A stretch of 64,000 nucleotides of DNA. Source: Actinomycetes bacterium. Its GTDB lineage: Bacteria; Actinomycetota; Acidimicrobiia; Acidimicrobiales; RAAP-2. Positions 21,517 through 29,251 of this stretch are shown here, piece by piece. Every line of letters starts with the position of its first letter. The stretch's first letter is position 1. The notes below the pieces were generated by a model that saw nothing but the letters and a program-made list of their open reading frames with translations, ran no database searches and was not told the DNA's origin. The position numbers and the translations under genes are program-made. The stretch spans positions 44,648-108,647 of the forward strand of contig JAKBGV010000003.1 of NCBI GenBank assembly GCA_021837305.1, given 5' to 3'.

Positions 21517-22470
21517 CTAGACCGCCTCGATGGCGCGCCCGACGAGACCCGCGACGTCCGTGGTGCGCACGGCGCCCCCGATCGCTGCGGCGATGCTCGT
21601 CGCGCCGATGGCGTCGTCGCGCGACAGCACGATCAACGCGTCCTCGGCGCCACGGGCGATCACGAGTCCCTGGACACGCGCCCCACGCGCGGCGTGCGCG
21701 ACCGACTCGGGGGACACGTCCGCGGCAGCGACGACGACGGGGTTCACGTGGCGCGTGCGCGGCAACGCCCGCAGGTCCGCGATCATCGCGAGGGGGGCCG
21801 AGCGCAGGTGTACCGAGGATCCGCCCACGTCCTCCCAGGTGACCGGGTGGGCGAGGACCGTGAGGTCGAGTCGGCGCGCGAGCAGGAAGAACTCCGCGTC
21901 GTAGGCGAAGCCGTCGACCATGCCCAACAGCCCGAGGAGTCGGGCGGGTCCTCGACGGAACGCCTTGGCGCCGCACTGGGTGTCCACGAGGGTGACCCCG
22001 GTGTAGTGGCGAACGAGTCGGTTGAACACCCGCCCCGCTACCGTACGCGTGCGCGACTCGTAACGCAGGTGGCCGTCGTGGGCCCGTGAACCCGCCACGA
22101 GGTCGGCGCGGTCGAGCTCGTCGATCATCGCTCGGTAGTGGCGCGGATCGATCGCCATGTCGGCGTCCACGGCGAGCACGCGCTCGCCGCGTGCCACCGC
22201 GACGCCGAGTCGCACCGCTGCGCCCTTGCCCCGGTTGGAGGGCTGTTGGACGACGAGGCGATGGGGGAGTCCACCGTAGACGGCGAGGGCCTCGCGAGCC
22301 GTATCGTCGGTGGACCCGTCGTCGACGATCACGAATTCGGTGTGCTCGACGTCGAGTTCCTCGAGGAAGGGTTGGAGTCGAGCGAAACCGCGGCGCAGTC
22401 GTTGCGCCTCGTTGAACGCGGGAACGACGATGGTGACGGCGATGTCGGGGTCGTTAGGGTCTGGCGGCAC
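21517..22470 (-). CDS. GT2 glycosyltransferase, dolichyl/polyprenyl-phosphate sugar synthase-like
   Basis: 317 residues. The first 235 are a GT-A transferase of the DPM1/DPG synthase group that load a sugar on polyprenyl phosphate: TIVVPAFNEAQRLRRG, FVIVDDGSTDDTA, NRGKGAAVRLG, VLAVDADMAIDP (DxD), DTQCGAKAFRR and VTWEDVGGSSVHL. The last 70-80 residues (AADVSPESVAHAARGARVQ onward) are an added alpha/beta domain I do not recognise. GTG start overlaps the NlpC gene stop by 17 bases. A lipid-linked sugar would feed the GT-C-like membrane enzymes in this window. Confidence 0.86.
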   Translation of the reverse strand: MPPDPNDPDIAVTIVVPAFNEAQRLRRGFARLQPFLEELDVEHTEFVIVDDGSTDDTAREALAVYGGLPHRLVVQQPSNRGKGAAVRLGVAVARGERVLAVDADMAIDPRHYRAMIDELDRADLVAGSRAHDGHLRYESRTRTVAGRVFNRLVRHYTGVTLVDTQCGAKAFRRGPARLLGLLGMVDGFAYDAEFFLLARRLDLTVLAHPVTWEDVGGSSVHLRSAPLAMIADLRALPRTRHVNPVVVAAADVSPESVAHAARGARVQGLVIARGAEDALIVLSRDDAIGATSIAAAIGGAVRTTDVAGLVGRAIEAV

Positions 22471-23632
22471 CGATGAGTCCGAACGTGAAGATGGGCGCGT
22501 AGCTGATCCGCGTGCCCGCGCTAGCGGCCGCGATGATGGTGTTCGTGCCCCACGGGCCGCTGCCCGCGTACATGACGACGTGGTCGACCAGGTGGTCGCC
22601 GTCGAGGTTGTAGTAGAAGAGCAGGTCGCCCGGTTGGAGCTGGTTGAGTGGGATGTGACGCAGGGCCGGCCATTGGGTCTCGGTCGTTCGCGGGATCTGG
22701 AAACCCGCGCGCGCCCACGCCCACTGGACGAGTCCCGAGCAGTCAAAGCCGCGTCCGGGGGTCTCGCCGCCCCAGACGTAGGGGACGCCAATCTGCGAGA
22801 CGGCGGCCGCGAGCGCCGCTCGCCCCGCGGCCGAACCAGCCGTGCCCCCCGTGATCACCGGCGGTGTGGCGGCTTGAATCGCGGCGAGCACGAGGTTCGC
22901 GGCGCTCTGGCCGCCGACCGCCGAGGCCGCCGCGACCGCGGCCTGTTCCTGGGTGACGTCGCGCACCTTCGCGGCGGCCGTGCCGACCTGGATCTCGTAG
23001 GCGATGATCTGCTTCTTGAGCGACTGGGTCACCGCGGTCAGCGTGGCCTGGGTCGAGGCTTCATTACGGATGTTCTGCTGGAGCAGGTCACGCATGGTGT
23101 TCTCTTGCTGGTGGGCCTGGATCCGTTGAGCTGCCAGTTGGGCGATCGTCGAGTCGAGTGAGTGCTTCTCGTTCTGGAAGCGGGTCCTGATCTTGGTCAG
23201 GTTGCCGATGGCCTGGTTCTGGTACTCGGTGCGCGCGTCGCTCGAGGTCACCGGCTGGTCGAAGAGCGAGAGCGTCTGTGCGACGGCCGCGCCGAACACG
23301 TAGGCGCGCACGACCGCACTCACCAGCTGACGCGACGTGGCCGCGATCGCCGTTCGCTTGATCGCCTCACGACCCTCGAGCCGTTTGACGTTGACCGTGA
23401 TCGTCGCGAACTGCACCTTCGCGGCGTCGTAGGCGTTGGCGGTGGACTCGCTCGTACGCTGTTGCTGGGCGAGGGTCGCCGACAGTGCGGCGATCTCAGC
23501 GCGGGTCTGGGCGATCGTCTGGGCGCTCGAGGTCGAGGACAGCGTCGTCGTGACCATCGCCACCACCGTCATCGCGGTGATAAATCGGGTCTTCAGTGAA
23601 CGGGCCGTGCCCCGACGACGCACGTGGTTCAT
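22454..23632 (-). CDS. RipA-like secreted NlpC/P60 peptidoglycan hydrolase
   Basis: 392-residue exported endopeptidase. Signal peptide: basic start MNHVRRRGTARSLKTRF, hydrophobic core, cleavage near SSAQ. Residues about 38-230 form a long coiled coil rich in Gln/Ala. The catalytic NlpC/P60 domain follows: GVPYVWGGETPGRGFDCSGL with Cys298, LQPGDLLFYY, and His in DHVVMYAGS. This layout is that of RipA/PcsB-type daughter-cell separation hydrolases. Its ATG lies exactly six bases after TAGGCT with no Shine-Dalgarno, so it is probably leaderless. Confidence 0.92.
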   Translation of the reverse strand: MNHVRRRGTARSLKTRFITAMTVVAMVTTTLSSTSSAQTIAQTRAEIAALSATLAQQQRTSESTANAYDAAKVQFATITVNVKRLEGREAIKRTAIAATSRQLVSAVVRAYVFGAAVAQTLSLFDQPVTSSDARTEYQNQAIGNLTKIRTRFQNEKHSLDSTIAQLAAQRIQAHQQENTMRDLLQQNIRNEASTQATLTAVTQSLKKQIIAYEIQVGTAAAKVRDVTQEQAAVAAASAVGGQSAANLVLAAIQAATPPVITGGTAGSAAGRAALAAAVSQIGVPYVWGGETPGRGFDCSGLVQWAWARAGFQIPRTTETQWPALRHIPLNQLQPGDLLFYYNLDGDHLVDHVVMYAGSGPWGTNTIIAAASAGTRISYAPIFTFGLIGAARP

Positions 23633-23638
23633 TGTTTC

Positions 23639-23644
23639 AGCCTA
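23639..23644 (-). promoter_or_regulatory. -10 hexamer (TAGGCT), leaderless promoter of NlpC/P60 gene
   Basis: TAGGCT on the minus strand, six bases before the ATG. A GTGACA resembling the -35 consensus lies 16 bases further upstream (23661-23666), making this one of the clearer promoters here. Confidence 0.6.
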
Positions 23645-23817
23645 ACGGGAGTCGATCGTTTGTCACGGTCTCGCAGAAGTCGTCGACCGAGTCGACGCCT
23701 GGCGAATCCGTGTGGGACACGGGCCCCGCACGAGGGGTCAGGCGCGCTGCACGAGTGGACAACCCCCAGATTCCCACGAGTGGGGCCGATGCGTTACGGT
23801 GTCAGACACGACCGCGC

Positions 23818-23891
23818 GGGGGCGTAGCCCAATTGGCAGAGGCAGGGCGCTTAAACCGCCTCCAGTGAGGGTTCGAGTCCCTCCGCCCCTA
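23818..23891 (+). tRNA. tRNA-Leu (anticodon UAA) with a short variable loop
   Basis: Cloverleaf: acceptor GGGGGCG/CGCCCCT (one G-U pair), D-arm GCCC-AATTGGCAGA-GGC, anticodon stem GGGCG/CGCCT with loop CTTAAAC giving UAA, T-arm GAGGG-TTCGAGT-CCCTC, discriminator A. The anticodon reads the leucine codon UUA. The D-loop has the leucine-type form AA-NN-GG-N-AGA and A73 fits leucine, but the variable loop is only five bases (CCAGT), not the long arm of normal tRNA-Leu. CCA is not encoded. A TACGGT eighteen bases upstream may be its -10. Confidence 0.85.
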
Positions 23892-23919
23892 CGCGTTCGG
23901 TCGGTGCGCGCATTTTTAG

Positions 23920-23925
23920 TAGCGT
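23920..23925 (+). promoter_or_regulatory. -10 hexamer (TAGCGT), leaderless promoter
   Basis: TAGCGT ends seven bases before the GTG at 23933; no Shine-Dalgarno intervenes. Confidence 0.5.
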
Positions 23926-23932
23926 TGCCCCC

Positions 23933-24754
23933 GTGGCTAAGAGCGCAGCGGGAAAATGGGTCAGCCGGGTCGGTTCGTCGGGCGGCGGTCGGTCCTACAA
24001 GAAGTCGAGGCCGTCTAACTTCTACGGCGCGCTCGTGGTTATCGTCGTGCTCGGGTTGGCGGCGACGGTGCTCGCCCGCTACGAGTACCAGAACCCGAGT
24101 GCCGGCTCACCCTCTACGCCACCCACCATCGGTACGACCTGGTACGCGGCGCTGTCGATTGACAACTGTGGGACGCCGGTCACCCTGGCGCCGGACCCCA
24201 CGACGACCGGTGGTTTCACCGTCGAGGCGAACAACGTGGTCAAGGTGAGCCCGGTGACCAAGGCTGACGCGGGTAACAACGCGACCCTGGCCCAGTTCAC
24301 TCGTGAGTACACGGGTCTACTCGCCACGTCGACCGAGCTGAGCTACCCCCACGGGAAGGGCACGGCGACCTTGAAGAACGGCGCCACGTGTGCGCCCAAG
24401 ACTAAGTACGCGGGCAAGGTCGGCCAGGTCTCCTACGCCTACTGGTCCTCACTCGCCCAGAAGAAGCCGACGGTCACCACCGACCCGAGCACGATCAAGT
24501 TCTCACAGTACCTGCGCGTGACTATGGCCTTCCTGCCCAGCGGTGTCACCCCGCCCGCTCCGTCGAAGTCAACGGTCACGGCGATGGTGCAGACGGCGGT
24601 AACCCCGTCGACGACCACGACGTTGGCCCCGGTCACGACGACGACCACAAAGTCGTCCACCTCGTCTACCACGTCAACGTCGGTGACGACGACGACCACG
24701 AAGTCGTCCACCACGTCGACGTCGGTGACGACCACGACGAAACCAAAGGGATAA
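23933..24754 (+). CDS. Membrane-anchored protein with Thr-rich tail, unknown
   Basis: 273-residue protein not recognised. Basic Ser/Gly-rich start, one membrane helix at about 31-48 (YGALVVIVVLGLAATVLA), then an exported domain beginning WYAALSIDNCGTPVTL with two Cys (one here, one in GATCAPKTKY) that could form a disulfide, and from about 220 a low-complexity tail almost entirely Thr/Ser with some Lys. The tail looks like an extended wall-spanning stalk and a possible O-glycosylation site. It directly precedes the sugar-nucleotide gene, whose TTG lies one base after its stop, so the two are probably co-transcribed. Confidence 0.75.
   Translation: MAKSAAGKWVSRVGSSGGGRSYKKSRPSNFYGALVVIVVLGLAATVLARYEYQNPSAGSPSTPPTIGTTWYAALSIDNCGTPVTLAPDPTTTGGFTVEANNVVKVSPVTKADAGNNATLAQFTREYTGLLATSTELSYPHGKGTATLKNGATCAPKTKYAGKVGQVSYAYWSSLAQKKPTVTTDPSTIKFSQYLRVTMAFLPSGVTPPAPSKSTVTAMVQTAVTPSTTTTLAPVTTTTTKSSTSSTTSTSVTTTTTKSSTTSTSVTTTTKPKG
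24600..24747 (+). repeat. Low-complexity ACC/ACG-rich coding repeat
   Basis: Codes the Thr/Ser tail of the preceding protein. Two imperfect copies of about 50 bases can be seen (from about 24640 and 24690), each reading as a run of Thr, then a Lys-Ser-Ser-Thr block, then Thr-Ser-Val. Likely prone to slippage; no CRISPR-like spacers. Confidence 0.6.
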
Positions 24755-24755
24755 C

Positions 24756-25778
24756 TTGCAGGCCGTCATCCTCGTCGGCGGCATGGGGACACGGCTTCGT
24801 CCCCTGACCTACGAGACGCCCAAGCAGATGTTGCCGCTCGTGGGTGTACCGATGATCGAATGCGCTCTGGAGAACCTGGCCCGCCACGGGGTCACCGACG
24901 TCGTGCTCTCACTCGGTTACATGCCCGACCGATTCATCGAGGCCTACCCCGACGACGTCATCGCCGGCATCAGGGTCACCTACGCCGTCGAGCCGGAGCC
25001 GCTCGACACCGCCGGGGCGATCCGCTTCGCCGCGACCGAGGCGGGTATCACCGAGACGTTCATCGTGGTCAACGGGGATGTTGTCACCGATCTCGACCTC
25101 ACGGCGCTGCTGGCCTTTCACCGCGAGCACGGGGCTGAGGCCTCCATCGCGCTGCACCCAGTCGTGGACCCGTCCCTGTTCGGCGTGGTGCCCACGGCGG
25201 CGGATGGGCGCGTTCTCGCCTTCGTCGAGAAACCGCCGCGCGACGAAGCCCCCACCAATCTCATCAACGCCGGAACCTACGTCATGGAGCCGGGGGTCTT
25301 GGACCGCATCGCACCCACCGGCCGCGTGAGCGTCGAACGAGAGACCTTCCCCGCGCTCGCGGCGGACGGCGTGCTCTACGCGATGGCTGACCACGCCTAC
25401 TGGCTCGATACCGGCACGCCCCACGCGTACCTGCAGGCCAACGTCGACATCCTGCGCGGCCGTGACGGGCGCAACGTGCCCGCCATTCAGAACGGCTCCT
25501 GGTCGCACGCGACGAGTCGGGTCGACGAGTCAGCGACCCTGCGCAATGCCGTAGTCGACCAGGACTGCCAGGTCGGTGCCGGTGCGTTCATCGAGCGCGC
25601 CGTGCTGTTGCCTGGCGCCGTGGTCGGCGACGGCGCGGTCGTGCGGTGGTCGATCATCGGTCCCGGCGCGGTCATCGGCGAGTACGCCGAACTCGGACCG
25701 ACGTGCGTGGTCGGGGCCAAGGAGCACGTGGCGGCGGGCTCCATCCTGAGCGGCGACGTGCGTCTCGGCGGCGTCTGA
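24756..25778 (+). CDS. NDP-sugar pyrophosphorylase, mannose-1-phosphate guanylyltransferase-like
   Basis: 340-residue nucleotidyltransferase plus short left-handed beta-helix. Signature LVGGMGTRLRPLTYETPKQM near 7-26, then VVLSLGYMPDRF, VEPEPLDTAGAIRFA, VVNGDVVTDLDL, VEKPPRDEAPTNLINAGTYV and YWLDTGTPHAYLQAN; hexapeptide repeats from about 255. This is closest to GDP-mannose pyrophosphorylase (ManC/MPG1) and would use the product of the manB gene at 42.2 kb; dTDP- or UDP-glucose specificity is not excluded. Start TTG at 24756 with AAAGGG six bases upstream. Confidence 0.85.
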   Translation: MQAVILVGGMGTRLRPLTYETPKQMLPLVGVPMIECALENLARHGVTDVVLSLGYMPDRFIEAYPDDVIAGIRVTYAVEPEPLDTAGAIRFAATEAGITETFIVVNGDVVTDLDLTALLAFHREHGAEASIALHPVVDPSLFGVVPTAADGRVLAFVEKPPRDEAPTNLINAGTYVMEPGVLDRIAPTGRVSVERETFPALAADGVLYAMADHAYWLDTGTPHAYLQANVDILRGRDGRNVPAIQNGSWSHATSRVDESATLRNAVVDQDCQVGAGAFIERAVLLPGAVVGDGAVVRWSIIGPGAVIGEYAELGPTCVVGAKEHVAAGSILSGDVRLGGV

Positions 25779-25780
25779 GG

Positions 25781-26488
25781 CTAACGGAATAGGTCCCCGT
25801 TCACGGGTCGGATAATGTCGCGCGCGACCGAACCGTCGCCGAAGTAGGTCGGATCGAGTCCGCGTAGCCGTGCGAACGGCGTGCCGGCGGCCTTGCCGAG
25901 CACGAGGTTCGCCGCCCCGGCGATCTCGTCGGCGATCGCGACCTCGGTCGCCTCGAGGGTGCGCCCCGTCGCGTCGACGGTCCCGCGCAGGTCGAGCACG
26001 GCCCGCAGGCCGGCCGCGCCGATGGCCACGTCGGTGACGCCGTGGCGCCACGCACGACCGAAGGTGTCGGTGATGACGACCCCGACGTCGACGCCTCGCC
26101 GTCGGCGCAGCGTGGCCCGCAGGCGTCGAGCGGACCGGTCCGGGTCCGTCGGGAGTAGGACGGCGGTGCCGGGTTCGGTATTGGAGAGGTCGACGCCGGC
26201 GTTGGCGTTGACGAAGCCGTGATGCGTCTCGGTGATCCGCAGGGTGCCGCGTCGGCGCAGAATTCGCCGCGACTCGGACTCGATCAGGGCGAACTTCGCC
26301 TCGTCGGTGCCGTCGAAGGCCACCACGCGCCCCTCGGCCTTGGCGACGACCTTGCTCGTGACGACGATCACGTCGCCGTCGATCACCGACTCACCCTGCT
26401 CGTCCATCGCCGCGAGTAGGAGCGTTGCGATGTCACTGTCGCGCGTCACCGCGTCGCGCAGCACAATGGGGGTGACGAGCAGGCTCAC
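25781..26488 (-). CDS. cofE: Coenzyme F420:L-glutamate ligase, CofE type (FbiB N-terminal domain only)
   Basis: 235-residue GTP-dependent ligase adding glutamates to F420-0. Seen: VIVVTSKVVAKAEGRVV near 41-57, ETHHGFVNANAGVDLSN, PTDPDRSARRLRATL, VVITDTFGRAWRHGVTDVAIG and DEIAGAANLVLGKA. In mycobacterial FbiB this domain is fused to a nitroreductase-like domain; here it ends after the ligase, as in archaeal CofE. GTG start overlaps the fbiA stop (GTGA). No nitroreductase gene adjoins. Confidence 0.93.
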   Translation of the reverse strand: MSLLVTPIVLRDAVTRDSDIATLLLAAMDEQGESVIDGDVIVVTSKVVAKAEGRVVAFDGTDEAKFALIESESRRILRRRGTLRITETHHGFVNANAGVDLSNTEPGTAVLLPTDPDRSARRLRATLRRRRGVDVGVVITDTFGRAWRHGVTDVAIGAAGLRAVLDLRGTVDATGRTLEATEVAIADEIAGAANLVLGKAAGTPFARLRGLDPTYFGDGSVARDIIRPVNGDLFR

Positions 26489-27399
26489 GTCAGCACCGCC
26501 GAGGCGAGTGCCGCGTCGTGGTCGGCGCGGCCCATGACCGTGGTGGTGACGCGAACGTCATAGCCGCGCTCGCGCAGGGCCGCCTCATGCTGGGCGTCGG
26601 CCTCGTCGATGACCCACGTGCCCACGAGGTCACCGTAGAAGTCGGCGACGCCGACGCAGCTCACGTCGTGGCCGAGTTCGGCCAGCAGCCGATCAGCGGG
26701 GCCCTTTAGGGCGACGCCACCGACGATGGGCGAGACGGCGACGACAACGTCGCGGCGCTCGCGCACGACCTCGCGTACGCCCGGGACCTGCAGGATCGGG
26801 TCGATGGAGATGATGGGGTTGGAGGGCGCGATGACGATGCGGTGGGCGTCCTCGAGCGCCGAGAGCGCGGCGGGCGTCGCGCGGGCGCTCGCCGCGCCGA
26901 CGACCTCGACCCCCGTAACGGGAACCGCGTGGTGGTGGCGCACGAAGTACTCCTGGAACGAGAGCCGACCTTCGGCGGTCTCAAAGACCGTTGCGACCGG
27001 GTCGTCGGTCACGGGAAGGAGGGCAACGTCCACGCCGAGGACCGACGCCAACTCGGCGCTGACCATCGTCTTGGTCGCACCGGTGGCCAGTCGCTGCGTC
27101 CGATAGAGGTGGGTCGCGAGGTCTCGGTCGCCGAGGCGGAACCACGACTCGCCGCCGAGGGCCTCGAGCTCAGCCATGACCCGCCAGCTCTCACCGGCGA
27201 GCCCCCAGCCCGTCTGGTCGTTGTTGAGGCCCGCCAGTGTGTAGAGGATGGTGTCGAGGTCGGGACAGATGGTCAGTCCGTGCAGGACCAGGTCGTCGCC
27301 GACGTTGACGATCGCGCAGGTCTCGGGCGGGTGTGCGCTGGCGCGTAGTGCCCGTAGGAGTCGCGCGGCGCCCACGCCGCCGCTGAGAACGGTGATCAT
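26485..27399 (-). CDS. fbiA: 2-phospho-lactate (PEP/enolpyruvyl) transferase FbiA/CofD
   Basis: 304-residue enzyme that joins the phospholactyl/phosphoenolpyruvyl moiety to the deazaflavin Fo in F420 synthesis. Seen: TVLSGGVGAARLLRAL at the N-terminus, IVNVGDDLVLHGLTICPDLDTILYTL-type region (GDD, CPDLD), GWGLAGESW, FRLGDRDLATHLYRT, and IAPSNPIISIDPIL. The ATG at 27399 starts inside the stop of a four-codon leader frame (ATGA). Other F420 genes (fbiC, fbiD) are not in the window. An F420-type LLM oxidoreductase at 46 kb is a potential user. Confidence 0.94.
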   Translation of the reverse strand: MITVLSGGVGAARLLRALRASAHPPETCAIVNVGDDLVLHGLTICPDLDTILYTLAGLNNDQTGWGLAGESWRVMAELEALGGESWFRLGDRDLATHLYRTQRLATGATKTMVSAELASVLGVDVALLPVTDDPVATVFETAEGRLSFQEYFVRHHHAVPVTGVEVVGAASARATPAALSALEDAHRIVIAPSNPIISIDPILQVPGVREVVRERRDVVVAVSPIVGGVALKGPADRLLAELGHDVSCVGVADFYGDLVGTWVIDEADAQHEAALRERGYDVRVTTTVMGRADHDAALASAVLT

Positions 27400-27410
27400 C
27401 CTCGAAACAT
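27396..27410 (-). other. Four-codon leader ORF overlapping fbiA start
   Basis: ATG TTT CGA GGA TGA on the minus strand. A perfect AGGAGG (27418-27423) sits seven bases upstream of this ATG, while fbiA itself has no properly spaced ribosome site. Its TGA overlaps the fbiA ATG (ATGA), the layout of translational coupling by re-initiation. Chance occurrence is possible. Confidence 0.35.
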
Positions 27411-27422
27411 TACGTGGCCTCC

Positions 27423-27428
27423 TAACAT
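27423..27428 (+). promoter_or_regulatory. -10 hexamer (TAACAT), leaderless promoter
   Basis: TAACAT ends six bases before the GTG at 27435. The complementary strand of the same bases carries the AGGAGG ribosome site of the fbiA leader, so the two divergent genes share these nucleotides. Confidence 0.5.
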
Positions 27429-27434
27429 TGATTC

Positions 27435-28247
27435 GTGGACTCCTCGACGCTCTGTGCCGGTTGGCCGGGATCGCCGGCCGTAGGGGTACTCGCACTCGTG
27501 GACGGCGACGTCGTGGTGATCGCCGCAGACGGGGACCTCGAAGACCGTCGACCCTGGGCATCGGTCTCGAAACTGGCGGTCGCGATGGCGGTCGGGGTCG
27601 AGGTTGACTGGGGTCTACATCGCTACGAGGAGCCACTCGGCCCACCGGGGGCCACCCTCGCCCATCACCTCTCCCACAGCGCCGGCTACGGGCTCGAGTC
27701 AAGCGACGCCACGGCGCCGGTGGGGACAAAACGCGTCTACTCCAACGTGGCGGTGGATTTCGCCGTTGACGCGATCGTCGGTGACGAGTCGCCGGCCCAG
27801 TGGCTCGACGATCGGGTATTCCGTGGACTCGGGCTGGGCGATACGGCCCTCGAGGGCCGCTCCGCCGCGGGCGTGGTCGGATCGACGAAGGATCTGATGA
27901 CCTTCGCGGGTGCGTGGCTGCGCTCGGACGGACTGGCCGTTTCGACCCGCGATCGGATCCTCTCGCCCTTCCTCGGCGATCTCGACGGGATCGTGCCGGG
28001 ATTCGGACGGTTCCGTCCGTGCCCGTGGGGGCTCGGGCCCGAGGTCCGCGGTGACAAGCGGCACTGGATGGGGGATTGGCCACCCGACAGCGCGGGCCAC
28101 TTCGGACAGAGCGGTGCACTCGCACTGTTCAACGTCCGCGAACGCATCGCGGTCGTGGCCACGAGCACCGTGGCCTTCGGTCCCTGGGCGGTCGGGCTCT
28201 GGCCGGGCTGGATCTCCACGATTCGTACGCTCGCGCTCGCCTCGTGA
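27435..28247 (+). CDS. Serine hydrolase of the beta-lactamase/PBP4* family
   Basis: 270-residue cytoplasmic-looking member of the class C beta-lactamase-like family (no signal peptide). Active-site motifs: SVSK at 43-46 (S-x-x-K), YSN in RVYSNVAV near 98 (Y-x-N), and HFGQSGAL near 230 (H-x-G). Segment HHLSHSAGYGLES matches the family's LLxHTSGL. Such proteins are often esterases or D-aminopeptidases; true beta-lactamase activity is not implied. Its stop overlaps the next gene (GTGA), starting a run of envelope-glycan genes. Confidence 0.82.
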   Translation: MDSSTLCAGWPGSPAVGVLALVDGDVVVIAADGDLEDRRPWASVSKLAVAMAVGVEVDWGLHRYEEPLGPPGATLAHHLSHSAGYGLESSDATAPVGTKRVYSNVAVDFAVDAIVGDESPAQWLDDRVFRGLGLGDTALEGRSAAGVVGSTKDLMTFAGAWLRSDGLAVSTRDRILSPFLGDLDGIVPGFGRFRPCPWGLGPEVRGDKRHWMGDWPPDSAGHFGQSGALALFNVRERIAVVATSTVAFGPWAVGLWPGWISTIRTLALAS

Positions 28248-29251
28248 ACCAGTCCCTGGTACGGGTCGGACTCGACCTCGACGGATCCTTGGAATCATTG
28301 GGTAACTCGATGACGGACCTCGCCGATGCGCTCGAGGCCGCCGGTGGGTGCACGCTGGTGCGCTTCCGCACCCGGAGCCGAACCGGCGACGGTGACGTAG
28401 CCCTCTCGTCTCGAATCTGGTGGTCACCGTGGTGGCGGCGAGGATTGGGTCGCTCGATCGATCGCCTGCTGCCGCCGGTGGACGTGGTCCACGTGGCTGG
28501 CGTCGCGACTCCACCGACGCGCGCCGTCCCCGAGATCGTCTCGGTGGACGATCTGCGCACTCTGCGCGAGGAGTCACGAACCAGCCAACGCGCCGCCCAA
28601 CTGCGACGGGTGATCGCCCGCGGTGCTGTGGTCGTGGCCTCGAGTCAGGTCGCTCGCGACGAGGTACTGGCCAACCTCGGGGTCGCCCGTGACCGGGTCG
28701 TCGTCGTTCCCCCCGCGGTGCCTAACGTCGATCTGACGGTGGACGGGGACGCCCTCGTGGTGAACGTCACTGGTGCCGTCGAGCACTTCATCCGCCTCGC
28801 TCCCTCGCTGACCGACGCCGCCGCCCGACTGGGGGCCCGGGTGATCGCCCTCACGAGCACCGCCGCGGCCCAACGCATCCGATCCGGCGGGATCGAGGTG
28901 GAGTTGATGGCCCGTCGCGACGCGCGGCGGGCGCTCGGCCAGGCGCGGGTCGTCGTGCACGTGTCCGATGGCGCGCGATTCCCGTCCTTTGCCATCGCGG
29001 CCCTTGGGGCCGGCGTGCCCACGATTGCCCGCTCCACGCCCATTAATCGCGAGTTGTTGAACGGGGCGAGCGAGTTGGCCGAATCCGATGGGGACATCGT
29101 CGAGCAGGTGAAGGATCTGTGGTCCAATGAGCCACGTCGCGCCTTGGCGCGAGCGGCCGGGTGGGCGCGGGCCGCGGACTTCGCGCCGTCGAGCGCGGCC
29201 ACGGCGTACTTGAGCCTGTACGGTGACGTCGTGCGAGGCTGGAGGTCGTGA
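28244..29251 (+). CDS. GT4-like glycosyltransferase (divergent)
   Basis: 335-residue GT-B-fold transferase. Divergent N-terminal half (VRVGLDLDGSLESLGN, VDVVHVAGVATPPTRAVPEIVSVDDLRTL); the second half carries recognisable GT4-like features: VVASSQVARDEVLANLGV, VVPPAVPNVDL, and ARFPSFAIAALGAGVPTIARSTPINRELL, where an acidic residue normally precedes the last block but is replaced (D-x-A-R-F). Substrate unknown. GTG start overlaps the previous TGA, and its own stop overlaps the next GTG, so four envelope genes are translationally chained. Confidence 0.75.
   Translation: MNQSLVRVGLDLDGSLESLGNSMTDLADALEAAGGCTLVRFRTRSRTGDGDVALSSRIWWSPWWRRGLGRSIDRLLPPVDVVHVAGVATPPTRAVPEIVSVDDLRTLREESRTSQRAAQLRRVIARGAVVVASSQVARDEVLANLGVARDRVVVVPPAVPNVDLTVDGDALVVNVTGAVEHFIRLAPSLTDAAARLGARVIALTSTAAAQRIRSGGIEVELMARRDARRALGQARVVVHVSDGARFPSFAIAALGAGVPTIARSTPINRELLNGASELAESDGDIVEQVKDLWSNEPRRALARAAGWARAADFAPSSAATAYLSLYGDVVRGWRS

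Noticed and set aside
23818..23891. Nonsense-suppressor reading of the UAA-anticodon tRNA
   Set aside because: Anticodon UAA pairs with codon UUA (Leu), not with the stop UAA, which would need anticodon UUA.
24600..24747. Possible CRISPR or minisatellite
   Set aside because: The repeats are imperfect, in frame, code a Thr/Ser tail and have no unique spacers.
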